A DNA stretch of 64,000 nucleotides, taken from contig NZ_CP166625.1 in the NCBI RefSeq assembly GCF_041320595.1, forward strand, positions 5,392,001 through 5,456,000, written 5' to 3'. The position numbers and the translations under genes are program-made. Below are positions 53,787-63,288 of the stretch, piece after piece. Position 1 is the stretch's first letter, and every line of letters starts with the position of its first letter. The notes beneath the pieces were generated by a model. It did no database searches. It had not been told where the DNA came from and saw only the letters and a program-made list of their open reading frames with translations. This DNA is from Pleomorphomonas sp. PLEO. GTDB taxonomy: Bacteria; Pseudomonadota; Alphaproteobacteria; Rhizobiales; Pleomorphomonadaceae.

Positions 53787-55610
53787 CTACTCGACCGTAA
53801 CGCTCTTGGCGAGGTTGCGGGGCTGATCAACATCGGTGCCCTTGGCCACCGCCGTATGGTAGGCGAGAAGCTGTACGGGGAGCGAATAGAGGATGGGCGC
53901 CACGAAGGGATCAACTTTGGGAAGCTCGATCGACCAGCGCACCTTGCCTCCCAGGCGGGCAACGCCCTCGGCATCGGATATCAGCAGCACCCGTCCCGAG
54001 CGGGCTGCGACTTCCTGAATGTTGGAGGCCACCTTCTCGAACAGAGCATCCGAGGGGGCAAGCGCGATGACCGGCACACCATCGTCAATCAGCGAGATCG
54101 GGCCATGCTTCATCTCGCCGGCGGCATAGCCCTCGGCATGGATATAGCTGATCTCCTTGAGTTTCAGAGCGCCCTCAAGGGCGATTGGGTAGGCCGTGCC
54201 ACGACCGAGGTAGAGCGCGTCGCGGCTTTCGGCAACCATGCCGGCCAACGCCTGGATGGCATCGTCGTGGCGCAGCACTTCGGCGGCGCGGGCCGGCACT
54301 TCTCGGAGCGCCAGCGCCAGCTCGGCCTCTCGTTCGTGGGAGATGGTGCCGCGCGCACGGGCGAAGGCAAGGACCAGACAGGCCATGACGGTGAGCTGGG
54401 TGGTAAAGGCCTTGGTGGAGGCGACGCCGATCTCAGGCCCAGCCAGCGTGTAGAGCACCCGGTCGCTTTCTCGAGCGATGGTGCTCTCGGGCACATTGAC
54501 GATGGAGACGATGTGCTGCCCTGCCCTTTTGGCGTGGCGCAGCGCTTCCAGAGTGTCGAGCGTTTCGCCCGACTGCGACACGAAGATGGCGACGCCGCCC
54601 TTCTCGAACGGGGTGTCGCGGTAACGGAACTCCGAGCCGATATCGACATCGACTGGCAGGCGCGCCACCTGTTCGAACCAATACTTGGCCACCATGGCCA
54701 CGTAATAGGCGGTACCACAGGCAACAATGGTAAGGCGCGGCACCTTCGCGGGATCGAACGGTAGGTCGGGCAGCGCGATGGTGCCGGTGGAGGCTGAAAC
54801 GAAGGCGTTGATGGTGTCGCCGATGACCTGTGGCTGCTCGAAGATTTCCTTCAGCATAAAATGACGATGGCCGGCCTTGCCGATCAAGGCGGCCGACACG
54901 TTGGAAACATGGATCTTGCGCTCGACAAGCGCATCGTCGGCAGAGCGGATCTCGACCGAGTTGCGCGTCAGCACCGCCCAATCGCCATCCTCCAGATAGG
55001 CGAGACGATTGGTAAGCGGTGCCATGGCAAAGGCGTCGGAGGCGAGATACATGGCGCCGTCGCCATAGCCAACGGCAAGCGGCGTGCCCCGTCGCGTACC
55101 GACCATGAGGTTGTCCTCGCCGGCAAACAGGATGGCCAGCGCAAAGGCTCCCTCCAGGCGATGGAAGGCAAGGCGGCAGGCCTCGACCGGCGCCTTGCCC
55201 TGTTGAAGAAAGTCGGTGATCAGGTGGGCGACCACCTCGGTGTCCGTCTCGGTGACGAAGACATGGCCCTTCTTGGTGAGCTCGGCAGTCAGCGTCTGGT
55301 AGTTCTCGATGATGCCATTGTGGACCACCGCCACCCTATCTGTCGCATGCGGATGCGCGTTGCCCTCGGTGGGGCCGCCGTGCGTCGCCCAACGGGTGTG
55401 ACCGATGCCAATGGAACCGGCTAGCGGAGCCTCGGCGAGACGCCGCTCCAGGTTGACGAGCTTGCCCTCGGCGCGGCGGCGTTCAATGGCACCCTCGACC
55501 AGCGTTGCGACACCAGCGCTGTCATAGCCACGGTATTCGAGGCGCCTCAGCCCCTCGAGCAACAGTTCAGAGACGCCTTCGCGACCAACGATTCCAATAA
55601 TTCCGCACAT
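53787..55610 (-). CDS. glmS: Glucosamine-6-phosphate synthase (GFAT)
   Basis: 607 residues, standard length. N-terminal glutaminase with the catalytic Cys2 in MCGIIGIVG, then two SIS sugar-isomerase domains (about 285-605) with FVSQSGETLDTLEA and the C-terminal NLAKSVTVE. It makes glucosamine-6-P from fructose-6-P and glutamine for murein and LPS. It lies between mtlA and the stand-alone EIIB, 158 bases downstream of the latter, with its own terminator. No glmU or glmM is near. Confidence 0.97.
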   Translation of the reverse strand: MCGIIGIVGREGVSELLLEGLRRLEYRGYDSAGVATLVEGAIERRRAEGKLVNLERRLAEAPLAGSIGIGHTRWATHGGPTEGNAHPHATDRVAVVHNGIIENYQTLTAELTKKGHVFVTETDTEVVAHLITDFLQQGKAPVEACRLAFHRLEGAFALAILFAGEDNLMVGTRRGTPLAVGYGDGAMYLASDAFAMAPLTNRLAYLEDGDWAVLTRNSVEIRSADDALVERKIHVSNVSAALIGKAGHRHFMLKEIFEQPQVIGDTINAFVSASTGTIALPDLPFDPAKVPRLTIVACGTAYYVAMVAKYWFEQVARLPVDVDIGSEFRYRDTPFEKGGVAIFVSQSGETLDTLEALRHAKRAGQHIVSIVNVPESTIARESDRVLYTLAGPEIGVASTKAFTTQLTVMACLVLAFARARGTISHEREAELALALREVPARAAEVLRHDDAIQALAGMVAESRDALYLGRGTAYPIALEGALKLKEISYIHAEGYAAGEMKHGPISLIDDGVPVIALAPSDALFEKVASNIQEVAARSGRVLLISDAEGVARLGGKVRWSIELPKVDPFVAPILYSLPVQLLAYHTAVAKGTDVDQPRNLAKSVTVE

Positions 55611-55768
55611 TGACGAACTAACTCTCTTGCCTGGAGGCCGATCTATCAGCCGAAATGCATTCGACGACCCAGCCCTTCATCAGAAGCGACCGTGTCACGT
55701 CGAATAACTGAGGACAAGTCAACAATAGTTGCCGAGTTTTACAGAAATCTTTCCGACGGGAGCCGGAT

Positions 55769-56092
55769 TCAAACTCTAGGCAGCGCCAGGGCCTCGGCCA
55801 GAACGGCGTCCGGGTCGGCAATGGCCCGCGCGGTGCCGACGGTGAGCACGGGCACGTTCTGAAAACGATCCAGCCCGTCAATATCGACGTCAGCGGCAAT
55901 GATGGCGGCGTGGGCGCGGCCGATGTCCTTGCGCGTCAGAATATCCTCGCTACCGAGGGCGCCCTGCGTTTCGACCTTGATCAGATAGCCGAGCCGCTGG
56001 GCGGCGGCGAGCAGCCGATTAGCAGCCATATAGGTGAGTGCAACGCCGGTCGGACAGGCGGTGACGACGACGATTCTGGTGCCACTTTCCAT
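55769..56092 (-). CDS. Stand-alone fructose-type PTS EIIB domain, divergent
   Basis: 107 residues forming only a PTS_IIB_fructose domain. Phospho-Cys13 is in VVVTACPTGVALTYMAAN, and KVETQG and IIAADVDIDGLDRF follow. Against FruA in this window ([13 protein letters not shown]), the conserved His is Leu19 and the Glu is Asn25, and the GKR motif after ADT-DMSRFA is replaced by QNVP. It may be a regulator or phosphate sink rather than a transport subunit. ATG 56092 has a strong GGAGG site; the frame upstream is open to 56422 without family sequence. It lies between the fruA terminator and glmS. Confidence 0.85.
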   Translation of the reverse strand: MESGTRIVVVTACPTGVALTYMAANRLLAAAQRLGYLIKVETQGALGSEDILTRKDIGRAHAAIIAADVDIDGLDRFQNVPVLTVGTARAIADPDAVLAEALALPRV

Positions 56093-56382
56093 ATCGCCTC
56101 CTTCCCCCGATGCCGACGCCTGCGAACAATCAGCAGGCGGTCTCCTTCGACGCAAGTCGCTCTGATACTTCAAATGCGCCAAAGCTGCAAACGGGGCAGG
56201 AGGACCTGGTCGCCTGGGAATCGCGTACCTGCGAAATGACGGCGAGACCGCCCCGTTGCATAGACACCCAAACGCGGAAGGACCTTGGAGCGGACCGAAG
56301 CTACACACTGCCCAACGAGGTAACCTTTTATACTGCGGAATCTTGGAAACTCGCCCGCCGAAGGTGGCAAGCTTAGTCAACG
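56093..56382. other. Region between fruA terminator and EIIB; no gene seen
   Basis: About 290 bases, AT-richer than its neighbours, that should hold the promoter of the EIIB gene, since a terminator separates it from fruA. A TATAAAA-like box (complement near 56328) is the best -10 candidate, without a clear -35. Confidence 0.35.
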
Positions 56383-56415
56383 AAAAGCCCCGCCGGAGGC
56401 ATGCTCCGACGGGGC
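56383..56415 (-). terminator. Terminator of the fru operon
   Basis: GCCCCGCCGGAG (56387-56398) pairs with CTCCGACGGGGC (56404-56415) with one mismatch. On the minus strand it follows the fruA stop (56446) and leads into TTTT (complement of 56383-56386). Confidence 0.8.
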
Positions 56416-56445
56416 CAATCACGCAAGATCAATAGGCTTGAAGCG

Positions 56446-58137
56446 TCAGGCTGCCTTTGGCTTCAGCACCCGCAGCAGCGCGGCGGTGACCACGGTACCG
56501 GCGATCATCGCTACGATGTAGCCACCGAGACTGGTGACCGCGTTGGGGATCAACAGCACGAACACGCCACCATGCGGCACGCGCAACTGCGAGCCGACCG
56601 CCATCGAGATCATTCCGGCCACGGCCGAGCCGGCCATCAGCGAGGGGATGACGCGGAAGGGATCCTTGGCGGCGAAGGGAATCGCGCCTTCGGTGATGAA
56701 GGAGATACCCAGCACCGCGGCGGCGTTGCCCGCCTCATGCTCGTCGGCCGAGAAACGATCGGCGAACAGCTTGGTGGCGAGCGCCAGACCGAGCGGCGGC
56801 GTCATGCCGGCGACCATGGCAGCCGCCATCGGCTCGTAGAGCTGGCTGGCGATCAGGCCAGTGGCGAAAGTGTAGGCCGCCTTGTTCACCGGACCGCCCA
56901 TGTCGAAGGCCATCATCATGCCGATGATCGCGCCGAGCACGAGGGCATTGGCCCCTTGCATGCCCTTGAGGAAGTCGGTCAACCAGGTCAGCGCCGCTGC
57001 GACCGGCTGGCCGAGGACATAGACCATCAAGAGACCGACGATGGTCGTGCCGAGCAGCGGCAGGATCAGCACCGGCTTCAGACCGTCGAGGTTTCGGCCG
57101 AGCTTGATGTAGCGGTTGAGGTAGAGCACCACATAGCCGGCCAGGAAGCCGGCGACGATGCCGCCCAGGAAGCCGGCGCCGATGGCGCCCGCGATCACGC
57201 CACCGATGGCGCCCGGTGCGATGCCCGGCCGATCGGCGATCGAATAGGCGATGAAGCCGGCCAGAAACGGCACCATCAGCGTGAAGGCCTGCTTGCCGAT
57301 GGTGAACAGCGCCTGGCCGAGCGTGCCGGCATGGGCGTCATCGTAGACATAGATGCCGCCCAGCGCAAAGCCGAGCGCGATCAAGAGACCGCCGGCCACG
57401 ACGAAGGGCAGCATGTAGGACACGCCGGTCATCATATGCTTGTAGGGGCCGGAGCGCTGCGCCGAGCGCGCGGCCTTTTCGGCGGCCACTTCGGCCGCGA
57501 GATCGCGCTTGCCGCCAGCAGCCGACGCGCCCTGAACCACCGCCTCGGCGATGGCCTTTTCGACCAGCGCCTTGCCGTTGGCGATCGCACCCTTGGTGCC
57601 GGTGGAGTAGACGCGCTTGCCGGCGAAGCGCGACATGTCGACGTTGGTGTCGGCGGCGATGATCACCACCTCGGCGGCGGCGATTTCCTCAGCCGTCAAG
57701 GTGTTCTGCGCGCCGACCGAGCCTTGCGTCTCGACCTTGACGGCATAGCCGAGCGCCTTGGCGCCCTGCTCCACGCCCTCGGCCGCCATGAACGTGTGGG
57801 CAATGCCGGTCGGGCAGGAGGTGATGCCGACGATCAGCTTGACCGCCGATAGCGCGGCAACCGCGCCGGCCGGATCGGCAAGGGCGGCGTCGAGCGTCAA
57901 CTTGCGGACGGTCTTGCCGGCAAAGCGGGTGTCATCGGCGATGTCACCAATGATGAGCACCGCGTCGGCGGCGGAAATCGTCGCCTCGTCGAGCGGCGTC
58001 GTCACGCCGTTCGGCGTGCGCGTCTCTATGCTAAGGGACGTACCGGCGGCCTCTGCCGCCTTCTTCAAGGCCTCGGCGGCGATCAGGGGCTTGCTCCCCG
58101 TCTCCTTCGCGCCGATCACGACTGCTAACTTTGCCAT
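56446..58137 (-). CDS. fruA: PTS fructose permease EIIB'BC
   Basis: 563 residues. A degenerate B' domain without cysteine (about 1-95), the active EIIB (about 100-200) with the phospho-Cys in [18 protein letters not shown], and EIIC (about 230-560) with about eight to ten helices. It imports fructose as fructose-1-phosphate using phosphate from the EIIA of FruB. ATG 58137 is chosen over 58143 because GGAGG abuts the latter. Last gene of fruB-fruK-fruA. Confidence 0.95.
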   Translation of the reverse strand: MAKLAVVIGAKETGSKPLIAAEALKKAAEAAGTSLSIETRTPNGVTTPLDEATISAADAVLIIGDIADDTRFAGKTVRKLTLDAALADPAGAVAALSAVKLIVGITSCPTGIAHTFMAAEGVEQGAKALGYAVKVETQGSVGAQNTLTAEEIAAAEVVIIAADTNVDMSRFAGKRVYSTGTKGAIANGKALVEKAIAEAVVQGASAAGGKRDLAAEVAAEKAARSAQRSGPYKHMMTGVSYMLPFVVAGGLLIALGFALGGIYVYDDAHAGTLGQALFTIGKQAFTLMVPFLAGFIAYSIADRPGIAPGAIGGVIAGAIGAGFLGGIVAGFLAGYVVLYLNRYIKLGRNLDGLKPVLILPLLGTTIVGLLMVYVLGQPVAAALTWLTDFLKGMQGANALVLGAIIGMMMAFDMGGPVNKAAYTFATGLIASQLYEPMAAAMVAGMTPPLGLALATKLFADRFSADEHEAGNAAAVLGISFITEGAIPFAAKDPFRVIPSLMAGSAVAGMISMAVGSQLRVPHGGVFVLLIPNAVTSLGGYIVAMIAGTVVTAALLRVLKPKAA

Positions 58138-58214
58138 TCTCATCCTCCAATGAAGAACTTCCTCGCTGCCAGACTCCCCGGCGAGAATTCAGGGATATTC
58201 TTGAATAGGATCCG

Positions 58215-59162
58215 CTAGAGACGGGTGATCTCCGCCCGCTCGGCGAGCGCGCTGACGACAGTGCGCTCCGGCAGATGGGGACCGACGCGCGCCAGCTTGG
58301 CGGCGGCGAAAGCGACTGCCTGACGGGCGATGGCTTCGACAGGCTTGTCCTCGGCGAGCGCGGTGGTAATGCCGGCCACCATGGCGTCACCGGCACCGAC
58401 GGTGCTGAGCGCCTCGATCACTGGCAGGCGGGCAGTGAGCTTTTCATCGGCCGTGACGAACAACGCGCCCTCTTCACCGCGGGAGACGACGACCAGCCGC
58501 ACACCACTCAGAACGATGTCCTGGGCCGCGCCAACCAGCGCATCGAGATTCGGCAGCGGGCGGCCGACCAGTTCCTCGAGTTCGTGCCGGTTGGGCTTCA
58601 CCGCAAATGGCAGCAACTTTCCCTTGGCGGCGAGCAACGCCTTGAGCGGCGCGCCCGACGTATCGGCCACCACCGTGGCGCCGGCGTCATTCAGCGTTGC
58701 GACCAGTGACACGAGCGCATCAGGAGCAATACCGGCCGGCAACGACCCGCCGATGACAACGATGGCACCGGTTTTCGCAGCGTTGAGCGCGGCGGCGGTA
58801 ACGCGCTTCAGACACTCCGCATCGACGACCAGACCAGGCGTGTTGAGATCGGTGGTCTCGCCGGAGGTGGTGTCGGCGATCTTGATGTTGGTGCGCGTGT
58901 CGCCAGTAATGCGGATGAAGCGATCGGCGATGCCCTTGATGGCGAACAACTCAACAAAGGCGCCGTCGTTGCCGCGCCCCAAAACGCCGGTCGCCGTCAC
59001 CGGGACACCCCAATCGGCGGCGCAACCGGCAACGTTGACACCCTTGCCACCGGCATTCAGCTGCGCCCGCTCGGCGCGGTTGACACCACCCTGAACGAGA
59101 CCGCCGACTTCAATCGTCAAATCGACCGCTGGGTTGAGGGTGATGGTAACGATCGGCTTCAT
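58215..59162 (-). CDS. fruK: 1-phosphofructokinase
   Basis: 315 residues of the PfkB family. GGKGVNVAGCAADWG (about 38-52) binds substrate, and TVGAGDAMVAG (about 249-259) holds the catalytic Asp and anion hole. It phosphorylates fructose-1-P to fructose-1,6-bisphosphate. Its ATG overlaps the fruB stop (ATGA), and fruA follows after 77 bases. Confidence 0.95.
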   Translation of the reverse strand: MKPIVTITLNPAVDLTIEVGGLVQGGVNRAERAQLNAGGKGVNVAGCAADWGVPVTATGVLGRGNDGAFVELFAIKGIADRFIRITGDTRTNIKIADTTSGETTDLNTPGLVVDAECLKRVTAAALNAAKTGAIVVIGGSLPAGIAPDALVSLVATLNDAGATVVADTSGAPLKALLAAKGKLLPFAVKPNRHELEELVGRPLPNLDALVGAAQDIVLSGVRLVVVSRGEEGALFVTADEKLTARLPVIEALSTVGAGDAMVAGITTALAEDKPVEAIARQAVAFAAAKLARVGPHLPERTVVSALAERAEITRL

Positions 59163-61681
59163 GCCTCGTCTCCCTGACCGAAGGAGGCGTCGAGCGCCCG
59201 CACTTCGCTAGCGGTTCGGGCGGCGACCGCCTTGTCGGCCAGCGCCTTGAGATCGACCATCGACGCGGTGCGCAGGCGTACCTTGACGGCCGGGATATCG
59301 CGCACGGTCATCGACAGCTCATTGACGCCGAGGCCAGCCAGAACCGACGCGCCGAAGGGATCGCCGGCAATGCCGCCGCAGACCCCGACCCAACGACCAT
59401 GCACGGCGGCACCCTCGACCGTCTTCCTGATCAGGCGCAGCACGGCCGGGTGCAGGCTGTCGGCCTCGGCTGCCAGCTCCGGATGCTGCCGGTCGATCGC
59501 CAGCGTGTATTGCGTGAGGTCGTTGGTCCCGATCGAGAAGAAGTCGACATACTCGGCGTAGACGTCGGCCATCACCGCCGTCGACGGCACTTCGACCATG
59601 ATGCCGAGCGGCACAGCGGGCGCACCGACCTCGGCCCTGATCTCCTCAGCCACCGCGCGGACGGCCAGAATCTCGTCGAGCGAGGTGATCATCGGCAGCA
59701 TAATCTTCAGATTGGCGCCGGTCTTGGCGACACGGTAAAGGGCGCGGAGCTGCGGACGCATCAGGTCGGGGCGGCGCAGGGTCAGGCGGGTGCCACGCAC
59801 GCCGAGGAACGGGTTCTCCTCGCGCGGCAGCTTCAGATGCGGCGCCTGCTTGTCGCCGCCGATGTCGAGCGTGCGCACGATCAATGGCCGGCCGCCGAGG
59901 TTTTCAGCCATGGCGCTGTAGGTGGCGAACTGCTCGTCTTCGCTGGGCGTGTGACCACCATCGAGGAACAGGAATTCAGTGCGCATCAAGCCGACGCCCT
60001 CGGCGCCCTGATCGATGGCGCCGGCGACGTCGGCGGGCTTATTGACGTTGGCGCCGATCTCGATGGTCCGGCCGTCGGTGGTGGTGGCGGTGAGAGCCCG
60101 CCCCTCAGCTTCGGAAGCCGCGCGGCGCACATCGGCCTCGATGAAGGCACGGGCCGAGGCCAGATCCGCCTCGCTCGGGTCGAGATAGAGCCGACCGGCG
60201 GCGCCGTCGAGAATGGCGGTCGTCCCCGCCTTGGTTTCCAGAAGGCCGGCGCCCAGCGCGACCACCGCCGGCAGGCCGAGCGTGCGGGCGAGGATGGCGG
60301 TGTGCGAGGTCGGCCCGCCCTGCGCCGTCGCCAGACCGGCGATCAGTGTCGTGTCGAGACCGATGGTGTCCGACGGGGTCAGATCGGCAGCGACCAGGAT
60401 CGACGGGGTCGACGGCAGCACGATCGCCGAACCGCTCGCCACCTCGGGCGCCAGTTTGGCCAGCACGCGGCGGCCGACATCGCGCACATCGGAGGCGCGG
60501 GCGGCCAGCAAGGCGTTGGCGTTGTTTTCGAGCGACCCCGCCACCTCTTCGACAGCGGCGCGCCAAGACCAGGCGGGCCCATGGCCGCCGACGACGAGCA
60601 TGGAGGCTTTCGTGAGAATTTCCGGATCGTTCAGGAGTTCGGCATGCGCCTCGAAGATCGCAGCTTCCGCTTGCCCCACCTTGACGGCGGCCTCGGCGGC
60701 GACGGCCTTCAGCTCGCTCAGCGTCGCGGCGATCGCCTGATCGAGCGCCGTGGAGGCCTCGACAAGATCCATTGGCGTGTCGGAGATCTCTACAGTGGCG
60801 CTCTTCAGCACATGGACGGGGGCGATGACGACACCCGGGGCGGCCGCGACGCCAGAAAACGTTTTCAGATTGGTGGCCGGCGTCCAGCCCTTGCGACCGG
60901 TGGGGGCCGGTGCCTTGGCGGCATCCGCCTTCTCCTCGGCCGACAGTCGCTCGATCACCTGCACGAAGGCGGAGAGAGCGACGGCGGCGTTGTCGCCCTC
61001 GGCGGAGATCGTCAGCGTTTCACCGGCGCGAAGGCCCAGCTGCAGCAGGGAAACCAGCCGTGCCGGGTCGGCGGCATCGGCGCCGCGCCGAACCTGCAGG
61101 CGCGTTCCTGCCGCCTTGGCCGCGTCGACCCAGCGGCTGGCGGGACGTGCGTGCAGGCCATTGGGATAATCGACGGTCCACTCGACCTTCAGGGCGAGAT
61201 CGGCCGGCACGGCAGCGTCGGCTTTGAGATTGGCCGCAGCCGTCTCGTCCAGCGCCGTGATAATGGCGAGCGGGTCATCGACCTCGAACAACGCTTCGAG
61301 CGCCGCCTCGTCCTGGAACAGGCGCGTCAGCCGGCGCAGCACGGAAATATGGTCGTCCGACTGGGCGGCGATGGCGACGACGAGCTTGACGATCTGGCCT
61401 TCATTCCAGATCAAACCGCCGGGAACCTGCAGGATGGCGAGGCCGTTGTGCTTGATCAGCCCACGATCGGCATTCATCCCGTGAGGAATGGCAACACCAT
61501 GACCGAGATAGGTTTCAGCCACCGTTTCGCGACGCATCATGCTGTCGGCGTAGGCTGGATCGATATAGCCGCCATCGGCCAAGAGGCCGCAGGCCTCACG
61601 AATGGCGGCTTCCTTGGTGGCCGGCGCCGCCTTGATGCGCGTGAGTTGTGGCGCGAGAAGTGGTTTGGTGCTGATCGACAT
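59159..61681 (-). CDS. fruB: PTS multi-phosphoryl protein: EIIA(Fru)-HPr-Enzyme I
   Basis: 840 residues. Fructose-type EIIA at about 1-150 with His67 in GVAIPHGMNADR, HPr at about 165-250 with its His in NGLHARPASRW, and Enzyme I from about 275 with GPTSHTAILART (phospho-His), GLMRTEFLFLDGG and FFSIGTNDLTQY. It phosphorylates FruA. It is the first gene of fruBKA, divergent from a LacI regulator, and a second EI isoform beside 47387-49933. Confidence 0.95.
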   Translation of the reverse strand: MSISTKPLLAPQLTRIKAAPATKEAAIREACGLLADGGYIDPAYADSMMRRETVAETYLGHGVAIPHGMNADRGLIKHNGLAILQVPGGLIWNEGQIVKLVVAIAAQSDDHISVLRRLTRLFQDEAALEALFEVDDPLAIITALDETAAANLKADAAVPADLALKVEWTVDYPNGLHARPASRWVDAAKAAGTRLQVRRGADAADPARLVSLLQLGLRAGETLTISAEGDNAAVALSAFVQVIERLSAEEKADAAKAPAPTGRKGWTPATNLKTFSGVAAAPGVVIAPVHVLKSATVEISDTPMDLVEASTALDQAIAATLSELKAVAAEAAVKVGQAEAAIFEAHAELLNDPEILTKASMLVVGGHGPAWSWRAAVEEVAGSLENNANALLAARASDVRDVGRRVLAKLAPEVASGSAIVLPSTPSILVAADLTPSDTIGLDTTLIAGLATAQGGPTSHTAILARTLGLPAVVALGAGLLETKAGTTAILDGAAGRLYLDPSEADLASARAFIEADVRRAASEAEGRALTATTTDGRTIEIGANVNKPADVAGAIDQGAEGVGLMRTEFLFLDGGHTPSEDEQFATYSAMAENLGGRPLIVRTLDIGGDKQAPHLKLPREENPFLGVRGTRLTLRRPDLMRPQLRALYRVAKTGANLKIMLPMITSLDEILAVRAVAEEIRAEVGAPAVPLGIMVEVPSTAVMADVYAEYVDFFSIGTNDLTQYTLAIDRQHPELAAEADSLHPAVLRLIRKTVEGAAVHGRWVGVCGGIAGDPFGASVLAGLGVNELSMTVRDIPAVKVRLRTASMVDLKALADKAVAARTASEVRALDASFGQGDEA

Positions 61682-61711
61682 GAAACTTCCCTCTCCCCGC
61701 GTCTCAGAAAA

Positions 61712-61727
61712 CTGAAAACCTTTTCAG
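61712..61727. promoter_or_regulatory. Putative FruR operator O1
   Basis: CTGAAAA-CC-TTTTCAG (61712-61727) has perfect 7-base arms around a 2-base centre, as expected for a LacI-family site. It lies 31 bases before the fruB start, downstream of its probable promoter. Confidence 0.65.
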
Positions 61728-61754
61728 CTCTATTGACGCAGATAACATAAGCTC

Positions 61755-61770
61755 GCTTTCCTGGGAAAGC
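61755..61770. promoter_or_regulatory. Putative FruR operator O2
   Basis: GCTTTCC-TG-GGAAAGC (61755-61770) is a second 16-base palindrome of the same design, centred 43 bases from O1. Together they could allow cooperative repression or looping over the shared fruB/lacI promoter region. Confidence 0.55.
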
Positions 61771-61841
61771 TGGAAAAACCCGTATTGAAGGCTGTCTTTA
61801 GACGTGATTGGTTTCGCCGTAAACGGAGAACGATTTTAGCT

Positions 61842-62828
61842 ATGAGCGTCGGCATCAAGGATGTGGCTATCGCCGCAGGCGTTTCGCCGGCAACGGTTTC
61901 GCGTGTTCTCGCCAATCGCTCGGTCAAACCAGACCTGCGCGAGCGAGTGGAAACAGCAATCCGTCTAACGGGTTATCGCCCGAATCTCTCAGCGCGCCGG
62001 CTGCGCTCGCAGCATTCCAACACCATCGGCCTGATCGTTCCCGACATCCGCAATCCCTTCTTCACGACGCTGAGTCGCGCTGTGGAAGACGCCGCCTACA
62101 AGGCGAACATGCGGGTCGTGCTGTGCAATACAGATGAAAATCCCACTCGCGAGACCATGTATCTGCGCCTGATGCAGGAGGAGCGGGTGACCGGCGTCAT
62201 CTATGCGCCGACGCGCGAGACCGCGGCACAGCTCGACCGGCTCAACTTCGACTTCCCGGTGGTGCTGGTCGACCGCCATGGCCCGGCCGGCAAGCACGAC
62301 TCGGTGGTGCTCGACAATCGCCAGGCCTCCGCCGCGCTGGTCGAACATCTCCACGCCCGTGGCTTCAAGACCATCGAGGGGCTGTTCGGCAATACCTCAT
62401 CCACCGCCCGCGACCGCCTCAGCGGCTACACCGAGGCGATGAACGATTGCGGCCTCACGCCGCGCGCCGACTTCGTGGCGCCCAACCCCGATGCCGCCAC
62501 CGTGGCGGCGCGGCAGATCCTGTCCCGCAAGGACCGCCCGGATGCGCTGATCGCCTCCAACGGCCTCATTCTCCTGGGTGTCGCCCAGGCGATGCAGGAG
62601 CTGGGCCTTCAGGCACCGCATGACATCGCCATCGCCGGTTTCGACAATGAGATCTGGACCGGCCTCATCGGTTCCGGCATCACCGTGATCGAGCAGCCGG
62701 TGGCAGACATCGGCCACTCGGCGATGCGCCTGTTGTTCGAGCGCATCGAGACGCCGGAAATGGCGCCGCGCGTCATCATGCTCTCGGGCAAGCTGATCGA
62801 GCGCAACTCGACCAAGCGACCCGACTAA
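61842..62828 (+). CDS. fruR: LacI-family regulator of the fru operon
   Basis: 328 residues. LacI helix-turn-helix and hinge at about 3-55 (IKDVAIAAGVSPATVSRVLA, SARRLRSQ), then a periplasmic-binding-protein-like sensor (about 62-325) with GLIVPDIRNPFF. The frame extends to 61785, but ATG 61842 starts the HTH and has GGAGAA upstream. It is divergent from fruB across two palindromes, so it most likely represses fruBKA and responds to fructose-1-P. The symbol fruR is by analogy. Confidence 0.88.
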   Translation: MSVGIKDVAIAAGVSPATVSRVLANRSVKPDLRERVETAIRLTGYRPNLSARRLRSQHSNTIGLIVPDIRNPFFTTLSRAVEDAAYKANMRVVLCNTDENPTRETMYLRLMQEERVTGVIYAPTRETAAQLDRLNFDFPVVLVDRHGPAGKHDSVVLDNRQASAALVEHLHARGFKTIEGLFGNTSSTARDRLSGYTEAMNDCGLTPRADFVAPNPDAATVAARQILSRKDRPDALIASNGLILLGVAQAMQELGLQAPHDIAIAGFDNEIWTGLIGSGITVIEQPVADIGHSAMRLLFERIETPEMAPRVIMLSGKLIERNSTKRPD

Positions 62829-63288
62829 CTAGGCCGATAGGGAAATTTCCAACCCGATTGGAGGGGGAGCCGCAGACGCCAATGAAGGCCGACTGCCCTT
62901 CCGCAACAGCCCTGGCGCAAAGATAACCGGCAAGACAGACCAACCTCTTCCGCGCAACAGCAACTGCTGCGACACAGGCAATCCGGACTGGTTACGGCAG
63001 GCGATATTGGATGATACGCCATGCGATTGTGCAGGGAGCATGCCCTCACCTTTGCCTGCGCCTCATCGGCCTGCTCCAAAAACATCCCAAAGTCCAAAGC
63101 CAAATCGTCCGCAGCAGCGTTAAGCCTTATGCGTCTCGCCAGGCGCTTGAATGGGGGATGGCCGATGGCGCCCCTACGTCGAGGAGCGCGCCACACTGGA
63201 AGCAAGGGTGTCCCGAAAGCCCTAAATACGCAACCGATCCCCCTACGCCCGCGTTTATCGGACAGGGCAGACAACAAGGTAATCCAAG
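62829..63288. other. 460-base gap without a recognisable gene
   Basis: Open frames on both strands have no family sequence and no good ribosome sites. Base composition looks less GC-rich than the flanking genes. It could be decayed DNA. The 3' end must hold the promoter of the following gene, which has an AAGG site. Confidence 0.45.

Noticed and set aside
56401-57852. A 483-codon plus-strand frame over fruA
   Set aside because: Antisense to the EIIBC gene; composition typical of a shadow frame.
59399-61750. A 783-codon open frame on the plus strand over fruB
   Set aside because: Entirely antisense to a full-length EIIA-HPr-EI gene. The translation is Arg/Gly/His-rich with no family motif.
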